A DNA stretch of 64,000 bases, taken from contig NZ_JACCBN010000001.1 of assembly GCF_013409505.1 (NCBI RefSeq), positions 2,170,001-2,234,000 on the forward strand. Direction: 5' to 3'. Positions 1-7,867 of the stretch are shown piece after piece (the first letter of the stretch is position 1; each line of letters starts with the position of its first letter). The notes below the pieces were generated by a model. It made no database searches and had not been told where the DNA came from. It worked only from the letters and a program-made list of their open reading frames with translations. A program made the translations under genes and the position numbers. The stretch is from Actinomycetospora corticicola. Lineage in GTDB: Bacteria > Actinomycetota > Actinomycetes > Mycobacteriales > Pseudonocardiaceae.

Positions 1-938
1 GGGAGGAGCAGCCCCGCGGGCGCGCCGGTGTCGGGGTCGGTGAGCACCCGTCGGAACGCCTCGATGTCGCTGGCCGCAACCGGCGTGCCCGCGGCGAGTC
101 CCTCGGCCACGACGATGCCGAAGCTCTCCCCGCCGGTGTTGGGAGTCGCGAGCACGTCCATCGCGCCGAGGGCCCGGGCCTTCGTCCGGTCGTCGACCGC
201 GCCGAGGACGTCGACCCGGTCGGTCAGGGCCGCGGGCAACCGGCGCCGGAGGTCGGCGACGTCCCCCCGACCCACCACGAGCAGCCGGGCGTCGAGCGGG
301 GCCAGGGCCTCGAGCAGGAGGCCCATGCCCTTGCGCGGTTCGTCGAACCGGCCGACGAAGCCGACGGTGGTGGTGCCCTCGGGTCGGGGCACCGGAGCGG
401 CGGCCGCCGCCGCGATCGCCGCCACGTCCACGCCGTTCGGGATCTCCACGGCGTCCCCGCCGAGGTGCTCCACGTAGACCTGCCGGGCCAGCGGCGACAC
501 CGCGATCCGCGCGGTCACCCGCTCCAGCAGCGGCCGGAGCACGGGCTGGAAGGCGAGCATGGTGCGCGAGCGCGGGGTGGAGGTGTGGAAGGTCGCGACG
601 ACGGGTCCCTCGGCCACCGCGAGCGCCAACATGGACAGGCTGGGCGCGGTGGGTTCGTGCAGGTGCAGCACGTCGAAGTCGCCCGCGGCGAGCCAGCGCC
701 GGACCCGGTGCATCGACACCGGGCCGAACGTCAGCCGCGCGACCGACCCGTTGTAGGGGATCGCCACCGCCCGCCCGGCCCGCGTGACGAACTCCGGGAC
801 CGGGGTCGACTCGCTCGCCGGCGCGAGCACGTCGACGTGGTGCCCCAGTCGGCCCAGCGCCCGGGCCAGGTCCAGCACGTGCGCCTGGACGCCGCCCGCC
901 ACGTCCAGCGAGTAGGGACACACGATGCCGACGCGCAT
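1..938 (-). CDS. pimA: Phosphatidyl-myo-inositol alpha-mannosyltransferase PimA, 3' end cut by window
   Basis: This GT-B (GT4) glycosyltransferase transfers mannose from GDP-mannose to phosphatidylinositol, the first committed step of PIM synthesis at the inner leaflet of the membrane. The 312 codons present start MRVGIVCPYS and carry the PimA landmarks: GGVQAHV near residue 15, PYNGSVARL, HLHEPTAPSLSMLAL, EIPNGVD, DEPRKGM and the NTGGESFGIVVAEG donor-site block with its Glu-x7-Glu pair. About 60 C-terminal residues lie outside the window. It is divergent from the Lrp gene 42 bp away. In mycobacteria pimA directly follows pgsA and the PIM acyltransferase gene, which here lie 20 kb away on the same strand. 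Family identity is very secure. Confidence 0.93.
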   Translation of the reverse strand, partial: MRVGIVCPYSLDVAGGVQAHVLDLARALGRLGHHVDVLAPASESTPVPEFVTRAGRAVAIPYNGSVARLTFGPVSMHRVRRWLAAGDFDVLHLHEPTAPSLSMLALAVAEGPVVATFHTSTPRSRTMLAFQPVLRPLLERVTARIAVSPLARQVYVEHLGGDAVEIPNGVDVAAIAAAAAAPVPRPEGTTTVGFVGRFDEPRKGMGLLLEALAPLDARLLVVGRGDVADLRRRLPAALTDRVDVLGAVDDRTKARALGAMDVLATPNTGGESFGIVVAEGLAAGTPVAASDIEAFRRVLTDPDTGAPAGLLL

Positions 939-980
939 TGCGGGACAGTCTGGCAGTCCACGGTGGCGGTACCGTGCCCC

Positions 981-1436
981 ATGGCCTCGGTGGACGACGT
1001 CGACCGACAACTGCTGCGCCTGCTGGGCGCCGATCCGCGCGCCTCGGCCCGCAGCCTGTCCCGCGCGATCGGCATGTCCCCGGGCGCGGTGGGCGAGCGC
1101 CTCGAACGCCTGCAGGAACGCGGCGTGATCCGGGGCTGGACCCTGGACGTCGACCCCGCCGCCCTCGGCTACGGCCTCGAGGTGCTGGTGGCGATCGAAC
1201 TGCGGCAGGGCAAGCCGGTGGAGACCACGATCGACCTGCTCTCCGGCATCTCCGAGGTCCGGTCGATCCAGCTGGTGACCGGCCGCTGGGACCTCGTGCT
1301 CACCCTGCTGGTGCGCGACCAGAACCACCTGCGCGAGGTGCTGCTCGCCGACGTCTGGTCGGTGGCCGACTTCCAGCACAGCGAGACCATGATCATCCTC
1401 GACACCCGCCGACGCACCGGGTCGGTCGAGGAGTAG
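981..1436 (+). CDS. Lrp/AsnC-family transcriptional regulator
   Basis: A 151-residue protein with the two-part Lrp/AsnC layout. An N-terminal winged helix-turn-helix spans about residues 5-60 (VDRQLLRLLGADPRASARSL, then SPGAVGERLERLQERGVIRG), and a RAM/AsnC ligand-binding and oligomerisation domain spans about 65-140. ATG at 981 is the first start that leaves the DNA-binding domain intact. Such proteins usually sense amino acids or related metabolites. Neither neighbour shows the target: pimA is divergent, and the downstream DUF998 gene is convergent. A strong hairpin follows the stop codon by 3 bp. Confidence 0.85.
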   Translation: MASVDDVDRQLLRLLGADPRASARSLSRAIGMSPGAVGERLERLQERGVIRGWTLDVDPAALGYGLEVLVAIELRQGKPVETTIDLLSGISEVRSIQLVTGRWDLVLTLLVRDQNHLREVLLADVWSVADFQHSETMIILDTRRRTGSVEE

Positions 1437-1439
1437 CGA

Positions 1440-1480
1440 CCGGGGCCGGGGCCGACACCGCGGTGGCGGGCCGGCCCCGG
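1440..1480 (+). terminator. Hairpin terminator after the Lrp gene
   Basis: A perfect 10-bp inverted repeat, CCGGGGCCGG at 1440-1449 and CCGGCCCCGG at 1471-1480, with a 21-nt loop, begins 3 bp after the stop codon. There is no T-tract, as is common for actinobacterial terminators. Confidence 0.6.
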
Positions 1481-1624
1481 CGAGGGCCGTGGGTCACGGG
1501 GGTGGGCACCGGATCGCGGTGGCCCGACTCCGCCCGACGTCCGGGATCGCCGACCGTCGAACTGACCAGGTGTCCACCATCATGCTTCTCGCCTGCGCTG
1601 ATGTCCAGTCGTGGGGCGGCGAAC

Positions 1625-1658
1625 CGCTCGAACGTCCGAGCGGCCCGACCGGTCGGGC
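1625..1658 (-). terminator. Tandem hairpins downstream of the DUF998 gene
   Basis: Two hairpins lie 14-47 bp past the stop of the minus-strand DUF998 gene. One is a 16-bp perfect palindrome, GCCCGACCGGTCGGGC (1643-1658). The other has arms CGCTCG and CGAGCG (1625-1630 and 1637-1642) with a 6-nt loop. They probably end that transcript, and with the 1440-1480 hairpin they insulate the convergent pair. No T-tract is present. Confidence 0.45.
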
Positions 1659-1671
1659 AGGGGGACCTCAC

Positions 1672-2283
1672 TCATCGACGCGAAGCGCACACTGCGGACA
1701 CCCACAGCATCGCGGCGAGCACCCCGAACCCCAGCGTCATCGAGCCGTAGGTGCCGCCGGTCATCGCCCACGCGTTCCCGACCACCACGCTGACCGCCGC
1801 CAGCACCGACACCACCGCCGCCACGGCGTGGCCCTCGCGACGGAAGCGGCCGGCGAGCAGCAGGCAGGTCACGGCCAGCGCCAGGAACGCGACCGTCCCG
1901 GCCACCAGGTGGCCCGCCCCGTGCCAGCTCATCGCCGTGGTCCCGGCCGGGTCGAGCACGAGGGCGCCCGCCGCGACGAACCCGGCGCCGCTCAGTCCCC
2001 ACCAGCGGGCGACGGCCCGCGAGCCGAGCGACCGGCCCAGCCCGAGCGCCCCGGCCACGGTCAGTCCACCGCCGACGAGGAAGTTCGTGATCTGCAGCCA
2101 CCCGAGCGACCCGGTCGAGAGCATCGAGAGCGGCTGGACGGTGAAGTCGAAGTCCGACCGCAGGGCGGCCTGGCCGAGGGCGACGGCGCCCCACAGCGGC
2201 GCGGACACCGCCCCGGCGAGGAGCAGCCGGCGCGTCGTCGTGGTGGGGGTGGTGGCGACGTCGCGGGTCAGCGTGGCGGTCAT
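1672..2283 (-). CDS. DUF998 family integral membrane protein
   Basis: A 203-residue hydrophobic protein with about six predicted membrane segments and the DUF998 pattern: an N-terminal segment ending in APLWGAVALGQ, the FDFTVQPLSMLSTGSLGW loop, and the AMSWHGAGHLVAG segment. The family's molecular function is unknown. The start is the ATG at 2283, preceded by an AGGAGG ribosome binding site; the same reading frame stays open upstream for over 2 kb but is antisense to the sigma-factor gene there. It is divergent from the DGPF/sigma operon and shares with it an intergenic region bearing a 14-bp perfect inverted repeat, so co-control with that operon is plausible. Confidence 0.8.
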   Translation of the reverse strand: MTATLTRDVATTPTTTTRRLLLAGAVSAPLWGAVALGQAALRSDFDFTVQPLSMLSTGSLGWLQITNFLVGGGLTVAGALGLGRSLGSRAVARWWGLSGAGFVAAGALVLDPAGTTAMSWHGAGHLVAGTVAFLALAVTCLLLAGRFRREGHAVAAVVSVLAAVSVVVGNAWAMTGGTYGSMTLGFGVLAAMLWVSAVCASRR

Positions 2284-2330
2284 GGCGTCCTCCTGGTGAG
2301 CGGTGGTGACACCGGGACGTCGCCTGGACC

Positions 2331-2366
2331 GATGTGACAGGGAATGGGACTCTTCCCTGTCACATC
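2331..2366. promoter_or_regulatory. 14-bp perfect inverted repeat between divergent DUF998 and DGPF/sigma genes
   Basis: GATGTGACAGGGAA at 2331-2344 is repeated in inverse at 2353-2366 with an 8-nt spacer. Each arm reads TGTCACA outward toward its own gene, so both divergent promoters could carry the same element. TGTCACA resembles the -35 element reported for ECF41-type sigma factors, and a CGTC/CGTG-rich stretch follows the right arm. It could be a pair of back-to-back ECF promoters or a repressor operator. Confidence 0.6.
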
Positions 2367-2413
2367 GCCTCGCCCGTCGTCGTGATGACGCACCGACCGA
2401 CCAGGGAGACACC

Positions 2414-2737
2414 ATGCGATTCCTCATGACCACGGGCGAGAACAGCCGCACTCCCGACGAGGCCCTCTTCGCCGAGATGGGCGCCTTCATCGAGGAGATG
2501 ACGACGGCCGGGTCGCTCGTGCTGACCGGTGGCCTCACCCCCGACGCCCGCCGCCTCGAGACCGTCGGCGACGAGAGCACCGTGACCGACGGACCGTTCG
2601 CCGAGGCCAAGGAAGCGGTGCTCGGCTTCGCGATCATCGACGCCGACTCCTGGGACGAGGCGCTGGAGTTCGCCCGGCGGTTCCGGGCGATCGTCGGCGA
2701 CGGGCAGTCGACGATCCACCAGGTCTTCACCCCCTGA
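2414..2737 (+). CDS. DGPF-domain (YCII-related) protein, partner of ECF42 sigma factor
   Basis: A 107-residue YCII-like protein containing the DGPF signature itself (VTDGPFAEAKEAVLGF, about residues 57-72). DGPF proteins are small alpha/beta-barrel proteins of unknown activity that are typically encoded next to, and controlled by, ECF42 sigma factors. Here the downstream sigma gene overlaps it by one base (TGATG at 2735-2739), indicating translational coupling. The start is ATG 2414 with AGGGAGA about 7 bp upstream. A conserved inverted repeat lies 48-83 bp upstream of the start. Confidence 0.88.
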   Translation: MRFLMTTGENSRTPDEALFAEMGAFIEEMTTAGSLVLTGGLTPDARRLETVGDESTVTDGPFAEAKEAVLGFAIIDADSWDEALEFARRFRAIVGDGQSTIHQVFTP

Positions 2738-4650
2738 TGGAGCCCGGAGAGGTCGCCGCCGCCGTCTGGCGGGCCGAGTCCGCGACGATCGTCGGCGGTC
2801 TCGTCCGCCTGGTCGGCGACGTCGGCCTCGCCGAGGAGCTCGCCCAGGACGCCCTCGTCGCGGCCCTCGAGCAGTGGCCGGCGGCCGGGGTCCCCGACAC
2901 GCCCGCGGCCTGGTTGACCACGGTCGCCCGGCGGCGCGCCCTCGACCACCTGCGCCGTACGGGGCGGCTGGAGGGCCTTCCCGACGACGGATGGGCGCCG
3001 GAGGCGCCGGCGCCCCCGTCCGGCGCGACGACGCCCGACGACGTCCTGCGCCTCGTCCTGCTCACCTGCCATCCGGCCCTCGCCCGCGAGGAACGGACGG
3101 CGCTGACCCTGCGACTCGTCGCGGGCCTGTCGACCGCGGAGATCGCCCGGGCGTTCCTGCTCCACGAGCCGCAGGTGGTCGCGCGGATCGCCCGGGCGCG
3201 GCGGACGCTGGCCGGGCTCGGCCTCGGGCCGGAGACCGTCGGAGACCGGCTCGACGCCGTCCTCGAGGTCGTCTACCTCGTGTTCAACGAGGGCTACACC
3301 GCCACCGCCGGGGACGACCTGCTGCGACCTGCCCTCGTCGACGAGGCCGTGCGCCTCGGTCGGCTGCTCGTCGAGCACGCGCCGGGCGACCCGGAGGTCC
3401 ACGGCCTGGTCGCGCTCATGGAGCTGCAGGCCTCCCGATCCGCGGCCCGCACCGACGCGGCCGGCGCCCCCGTACCCCTCGACGAGCAGGACCGCTCCCG
3501 CTGGGACGCCGACGCGATCCGGCGCGGGCTCACCGCCGTGCTCCGCGCCCGCGAGGTGCAGCACGGTCCGCCAGGGCCCTACGTCCTGCAGGCTGCGATC
3601 GCCGCGGGCCACGCCCGGCCGGACGGCACCGACTGGGCGCAGGTCGCAGCCCTCTACGACCTGCTCGTGGTGGTGCTGCCGACCCCGGTCGTCCGGCTCA
3701 ACCGCGCGGTGGCCCTCGGGCGCGTGCAGGGTCCGGCGGCCGGCCTCGCCGCCGTGGACGAGATCGCCGCGGACGGCGCGCTGCGGGACTACCACCTGCT
3801 GGCCGCGGTCCGGGCCGACCTGCTCGCCCGGCTCGGCCGGGACGCCGAGGCCCGCGTGGAGTGGCGGCGCGCCGCCGCCGCGACCACGAACGGCGCCGAG
3901 CGGGCGGTCCTCCTGCGCCGGGCCGACGCCCTCGCGGCCGCCGCCGTCTCCGGGCCCACCCTCGGACCCGCCGTCGAGCGCTTCCTCGCCCGGGACGACC
4001 TCGCGGCCGCCTCCCGACGCTCGTACGCCCAGACCCTGCACCGGCTCGTCGGCGCCCTCGGCGACCTCCGACCGCTCGCCACGCTCGACGCGGGCACGGT
4101 CGCCGCCGTGGTGACTGCGCAGTGGGGCGACGCCTCGGCGGCGACGTGGAACCGGCACCGCGCGACGGTGCGGTCGTTCGTCGCCCACCTCGACCGCGCC
4201 GAGCTCGCGAGGGACCTCGTGGTCCGGTCCCTCCCGGCCCGGCCCCCGTCCGGCGCGCCCGCCGCGGTGCCGGACGGTCCGGTACGCGAGCGGGCCCTGT
4301 GGACCCTCCTCGCGGAGACCGGGGCGACCGTCACCGACGCGCTGGCCCTCGACGTCCCCGACGTCGGGCGCCTGCGGTGCTCGCCGACGACGACGGCTCT
4401 GTTGGCGGCGCTCGTCGGGGACCGGACGGCCGGCCCGCTCTTCCTCACCGACCGACGCCCCGGACCCACGCGGACGCCCGGTGCGCGGGACCTCTGTCCG
4501 CACACCGGGCGTCGGCGGCTGTCCTACGAGCGCGCCGAGTACCTGTTCAAGCAGGCCTCCGGCGGCTCGACCCTGCGCTCACTGCGCCGGGATCGTCAGG
4601 CGACCATCTCCTCGAGCTCCTTGCCCTTCGTCTCGGCCACGGCCCGGTAG
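2737..4650 (+). CDS. ECF42-type sigma factor fused to a degenerate tyrosine-recombinase-like tail
   Basis: Residues 1-403 form a complete ECF42 sigma factor: sigma2 (about 5-75), sigma4 (about 105-165) and the DUF6596/TPR-like extension with VVYLVFNEGYTA, usual for a family of about 400 residues. The frame then continues for about 230 residues that resemble a phage-type integrase. These include a SAM-like core-binding region at about 410-490 (SRRSYAQTLHRL, WNRHRATVRSF) and a shortened catalytic region at about 515-615 (RALWTLLAETG, GPLFLTDRRPG). The catalytic site is destroyed: GAT replaces the usual GAR of Arg I, the hairpin that carries the lysine is missing, HxLRH reads RSLRR, and the final His and Tyr are absent. 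Similarity stops at about 4590, just where the convergent sugar-porter gene ends. The last 55 bp overlap that gene antisense. Confidence 0.8.
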   Translation: MEPGEVAAAVWRAESATIVGGLVRLVGDVGLAEELAQDALVAALEQWPAAGVPDTPAAWLTTVARRRALDHLRRTGRLEGLPDDGWAPEAPAPPSGATTPDDVLRLVLLTCHPALAREERTALTLRLVAGLSTAEIARAFLLHEPQVVARIARARRTLAGLGLGPETVGDRLDAVLEVVYLVFNEGYTATAGDDLLRPALVDEAVRLGRLLVEHAPGDPEVHGLVALMELQASRSAARTDAAGAPVPLDEQDRSRWDADAIRRGLTAVLRAREVQHGPPGPYVLQAAIAAGHARPDGTDWAQVAALYDLLVVVLPTPVVRLNRAVALGRVQGPAAGLAAVDEIAADGALRDYHLLAAVRADLLARLGRDAEARVEWRRAAAATTNGAERAVLLRRADALAAAAVSGPTLGPAVERFLARDDLAAASRRSYAQTLHRLVGALGDLRPLATLDAGTVAAVVTAQWGDASAATWNRHRATVRSFVAHLDRAELARDLVVRSLPARPPSGAPAAVPDGPVRERALWTLLAETGATVTDALALDVPDVGRLRCSPTTTALLAALVGDRTAGPLFLTDRRPGPTRTPGARDLCPHTGRRRLSYERAEYLFKQASGGSTLRSLRRDRQATISSSSLPFVSATAR

Positions 4651-6068
4651 ACGAAGACGAAGGAGATCAGGGCGAAGGCCGTGTAGAGGCCGTAGGCCAG
4701 CGTGAGGCCCACGTCCGCCAGCGACTGGAACGTCACCGTGATGAGGAAGTTCGCGATCCACTGCGCGGCGGCCGCGACCGAGAGGGCGGCGGCACGCAGG
4801 TAGTTCGGGAACATCTCGCCGAGCAGCACCCAGACGACGGGGCCCCACGTGATGGCGAACGAGACGACGAAGAGGTTCGCCGCCACGAGCGCGATCGGTC
4901 CCCAGGCCCCGGGCAGCGCCACGGTCGCCTCGCCGCTCTCGCTGACCGCCGGCATCGACTGGGAGAACGACACCGCCATGACGAGCAGCGTGATCGTCAT
5001 GCCGAGCGAGCCCGCGAGCAGCATCGGCCGACGACCGACCTTGTCGACGATGAGGATCGCGACCACCGTCGAGATGACGTTGATCAGGCCGTTGATCACC
5101 GAGGCCAGGAAGGACTGGGACTCGGAGAACCCGACCGCCTGCCACAGCGTCGTCGAGTAGTAGAAGATCACGTTGATGCCGACGAACTGCTGGAACACCG
5201 ACAGCAGGATGCCGACCCAGACGATCGGCTTGAGGCCGAAGCGCTCGCCGGAGAGGTCGCGCAGCGACGGCTTCACGTCTCGGCGCAGGGACTCGGCGAT
5301 CTCGCCGATCTTGCGCTGGACCGACTCCATCGACCGGGAGCCCTCCACGGAGTGGAGGACCTCCCCCGCCTTCTCCAGCTGCCCCTTCGCGACGAGGTAG
5401 CGCGGGGACTCCGGGATGCGCAGCGCGAGGATCGCGTAGATGGCCGACGGGATGATCCCGACGATGAACATCCAGCGCCACGCCTCGAGCCCGAGCCAGA
5501 ACTCGTTCGCGGCACCGCCGGCGACCCCGGCGAGCAGGGCGTCGGAGAGCAGGGCGACGAAGATGCCGAGCACGATCGCCATCTGCTGCAGCGAGCCGAG
5601 GCGGCCGCGGATGTGCGCCGGGGCGATCTCGGCGATGTAGGCCGGGGCGATGACCGAGGCGATGCCGATGCCCACGCCGGCGAGGATGCGCCAGATGATG
5701 AGGTCCCAGACCGCGAACGCGAGACCGGAGCCGATCGAGCTGATCGCGAACAGCGCGGCCGCGATGAGCATGACGCGCACCCGGCCGTACCGGTCGGCGA
5801 CCGGTCCGGCGAACCACGCGCCCACCGCGGAGCCCAGCAGGGCGCAGGCCACGGCGAAGCCGGAGAGCAGCGGGCTGTTGGTGAGGTCGAACTGGTTGTT
5901 CAGCGCGTCGACCGCGCCGTTGATGACGCTGGAGTCGAAGCCGAACAGGAAGCCGCCGACGGCAGCGACGATGGAGACCAGGATGGCCTTCGCCGACGTC
6001 TTCGGCGGTGCCCCGGTTCCGGAGGAGACCGACGGGCCCCCCGGCCCGACCGGCTGATCAGTGGTCAT
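4596..6068 (-). CDS. MFS sugar porter (sugar:proton symporter family)
   Basis: A 490-residue major facilitator of the sugar porter family with 12 predicted membrane segments. Family signatures are present: GFLFGFDSSVINGA in TM1, DRYGRVRV after TM2, RILAGVGIG, PESPRYLV before the central loop, QQFVGINVIFYYS in TM7 and GRRPMLL after TM8. It would import a hexose or disaccharide. It is last in the trehalose/glucose operon, and its ATG (6068-6066) overlaps the stop of the ROK kinase gene by 4 bp. That points to free glucose or trehalose as substrate, but the sequence does not decide this. Confidence 0.88.
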   Translation of the reverse strand: MTTDQPVGPGGPSVSSGTGAPPKTSAKAILVSIVAAVGGFLFGFDSSVINGAVDALNNQFDLTNSPLLSGFAVACALLGSAVGAWFAGPVADRYGRVRVMLIAAALFAISSIGSGLAFAVWDLIIWRILAGVGIGIASVIAPAYIAEIAPAHIRGRLGSLQQMAIVLGIFVALLSDALLAGVAGGAANEFWLGLEAWRWMFIVGIIPSAIYAILALRIPESPRYLVAKGQLEKAGEVLHSVEGSRSMESVQRKIGEIAESLRRDVKPSLRDLSGERFGLKPIVWVGILLSVFQQFVGINVIFYYSTTLWQAVGFSESQSFLASVINGLINVISTVVAILIVDKVGRRPMLLAGSLGMTITLLVMAVSFSQSMPAVSESGEATVALPGAWGPIALVAANLFVVSFAITWGPVVWVLLGEMFPNYLRAAALSVAAAAQWIANFLITVTFQSLADVGLTLAYGLYTAFALISFVFVYRAVAETKGKELEEMVA

Positions 6069-7102
6069 GACGTCCCTCTCGTGACAGCGGTGTCCGGATG
6101 TGTCCGTGCGAGGTCGGCCGCGCCGACCATGCCCGCCTCCCAGCCGAGTTCGGCCAGGCGGACCTCCGCCACCGGACGGTGCCCGCGACCGGTGAGGTTG
6201 CCGCGGAAGGTCGCCTCGACCCGGGACCGCAGCACCTCCCCCGCCTCCGACACCCCGCCACCGATGACGAACACCGACGGGTCGAGCACCGCCGCGAGCT
6301 GGGCACAGCCCAGCCCGATCCAGCGTCCGATCTCGTCGAAGCAGTGCAGGGCACCGACGTCGCCGCGCTGGGCGAGCTCGGTGACCATCTCCCCGGTGAT
6401 CGCGTCCGGGTCCCCACCGGCGCGATCGAGCAGGCCCGCGGCGAACGCCGGGGAGTGCCGGGCGATCTCGCGGGCCTCGGTGACCAGGGCCCGCCCGGAG
6501 CCGTACTGCTCCCAGCAGCCCTGGAGCCCGCAGCCGCACCGGCGGCCGTAGGGGACCATCGTGATGTGGCCGATCTCGGCGGCCACGCCGAAGCCGCCGC
6601 GCAGCAGCCGACCGCCGATCACGATCCCGCCGCCGACCCCGGTGCCGATCGTGATGGCGACGACGTCGTCGTGGTCCCGCCCGGCGCCGAACCGTGACTC
6701 CGACCAGGCCACCACGTTCGCGTCGTTCTCGACGACGACGGGCAGGCCGAGCCGGTCGGAGAGCTTCGTGCGCAGGTCCTCGTCGCGCCACGCGAGGTTG
6801 GGCGCGAACATCACCGTCGAGCGGTTCGCGTCGACGAACCCCGCCGCGCCGATCCCGACCGCGTGCACCTCGTGGGCGCCGGCGAGCTCCCGGACCGCGT
6901 CGGCGATGCCGGACAGCACGCCCTCGGTCGACTGGGCGGGCGTCTCGCGGCGGGTGTGCGCGAGCAGCTTGCCGTCGCCGTCGACCACGCCGGCGGCGAT
7001 CTTGGTGCCACCGACGTCGACGCCGACGGTCAACCCGTCGTCGGGAACGTCCTCGGGGCTCACCGGCGGGGTCGAGCTCCGCTGCGCTGCGTCTCCGGTC
7101 AC
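6065..7102 (-). CDS. ROK-family glucokinase
   Basis: A 345-residue ROK kinase. The ATP-binding motif VGVDVGGTKIAAGVV lies at about residues 26-40, the sugar-binding ENDANVVAWSE at about 120-130, and the ROK zinc site GRRCGCGLQGCWEQYGSG (CxCGxxGCxE type) at about 186-203. No DNA-binding domain precedes the kinase, so this is an enzyme and not a repressor. It would phosphorylate the glucose released by the GH65 enzyme of the same operon. A 7-bp gap separates it from the phosphoglucomutase gene upstream. Confidence 0.9.
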   Translation of the reverse strand: MTGDAAQRSSTPPVSPEDVPDDGLTVGVDVGGTKIAAGVVDGDGKLLAHTRRETPAQSTEGVLSGIADAVRELAGAHEVHAVGIGAAGFVDANRSTVMFAPNLAWRDEDLRTKLSDRLGLPVVVENDANVVAWSESRFGAGRDHDDVVAITIGTGVGGGIVIGGRLLRGGFGVAAEIGHITMVPYGRRCGCGLQGCWEQYGSGRALVTEAREIARHSPAFAAGLLDRAGGDPDAITGEMVTELAQRGDVGALHCFDEIGRWIGLGCAQLAAVLDPSVFVIGGGVSEAGEVLRSRVEATFRGNLTGRGHRPVAEVRLAELGWEAGMVGAADLARTHPDTAVTRGTS

Positions 7103-7109
7103 GGTGCCC

Positions 7110-7856
7110 CTACTTCGTCGCCAGCTCGTGGGACGCCAGCCTGTCGACGTCGATGGTCCCCATGTCGGTCACCACGAGGTCGGCGCCCTCGCCGGCGAGG
7201 GCGTCGGTGTCGTCCGCGCGCGCGACGCCGATCGCGGCGAACTCGCCGGCCTTCGCCGCCTGGATGCCGTTGGTGGCGTCCTCGCAGACGAACGCGTCGC
7301 CCGGCTCCACGCCGAGCTCCTTCGCCGCCGTCAGGAAGATCTCCGGGTGGGGCTTGCCCTGGGCGAAGTCGCGACCGGAGACGTCCACGTCGAACGCCTC
7401 GTGCAGGTTGCCCGAGCCGCCGTAGTTCGCGAGGTCGATGCGCTCCAGGAAGAGCTTCGCGTTCTTCGACGACGAGGCCGCGGCGATCGGGATGCCGGCG
7501 TTCTTCACCGCGATGACGAAGCGCACGGCGTCGTCGTAGGCGGAGAACTTCCCGTCCTTGATCAGCCGGATGATCATCTCCTGCTTGTGGTCGCCGTACT
7601 CGGTGACCCGGCGCTCGACGTCGGGCACGCCGAAGTACTCCAGCGCGGCCGTCGCCCCGGCCTTGCGCGGCTTCCCGGACATCCGCTGGTGGTAGACCTC
7701 GGAGGTGAAGGCCTCCGGGCTCCAGGAGGTCTGGTCGCGGATGTCGGACCAGGGGCCCTCCATGAGCTCCTGCAGGGACTCCCGCCACGCCTGCTCGTGG
7801 GGCGAGTCGACGAGGACGCCGTCGACGTCGAAGATGCCGCCCTTGAATGCACTCAC
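7110..7856 (-). CDS. pgmB: Beta-phosphoglucomutase-like HAD enzyme
   Basis: A 248-residue HAD-superfamily protein with the beta-PGM set: DVDGVLVDSPHEQAWR at residues 10-25 (Asp nucleophile, Asp acid/base), a helical cap at about 25-95, AAASSSKNA (motif II Ser), GKPHPEIF (motif III Lys) and CEDATNGIQAAKAG (motif IV, Glu-Asp). It would convert beta-glucose-1-phosphate to glucose-6-phosphate. The gene sits 11 bp after the GH65 gene. Inverting GH65 phosphorylases release beta-G1P, so the pairing makes biochemical sense. Mycobacterium tuberculosis has the same adjacency at Rv3400-Rv3401. Confidence 0.88.
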   Translation of the reverse strand: MSAFKGGIFDVDGVLVDSPHEQAWRESLQELMEGPWSDIRDQTSWSPEAFTSEVYHQRMSGKPRKAGATAALEYFGVPDVERRVTEYGDHKQEMIIRLIKDGKFSAYDDAVRFVIAVKNAGIPIAAASSSKNAKLFLERIDLANYGGSGNLHEAFDVDVSGRDFAQGKPHPEIFLTAAKELGVEPGDAFVCEDATNGIQAAKAGEFAAIGVARADDTDALAGEGADLVVTDMGTIDVDRLASHELATK

Positions 7857-7867
7857 GATCGATCTCC

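Noticed and set aside
1672..4503. A 943-residue open frame on the minus strand across the sigma-factor gene
   Set aside because: Only its last 203 codons (1672-2283) form a recognisable protein. The rest is antisense to the ECF42 gene, with low-complexity Arg/Gly-rich translation, the usual high-GC shadow effect.
2874..6551. A 1225-residue plus-strand open frame
   Set aside because: Its translation is Arg/Pro/Ala-rich and resembles nothing. It runs across the sigma gene in another frame and antisense to the sugar porter and ROK kinase.
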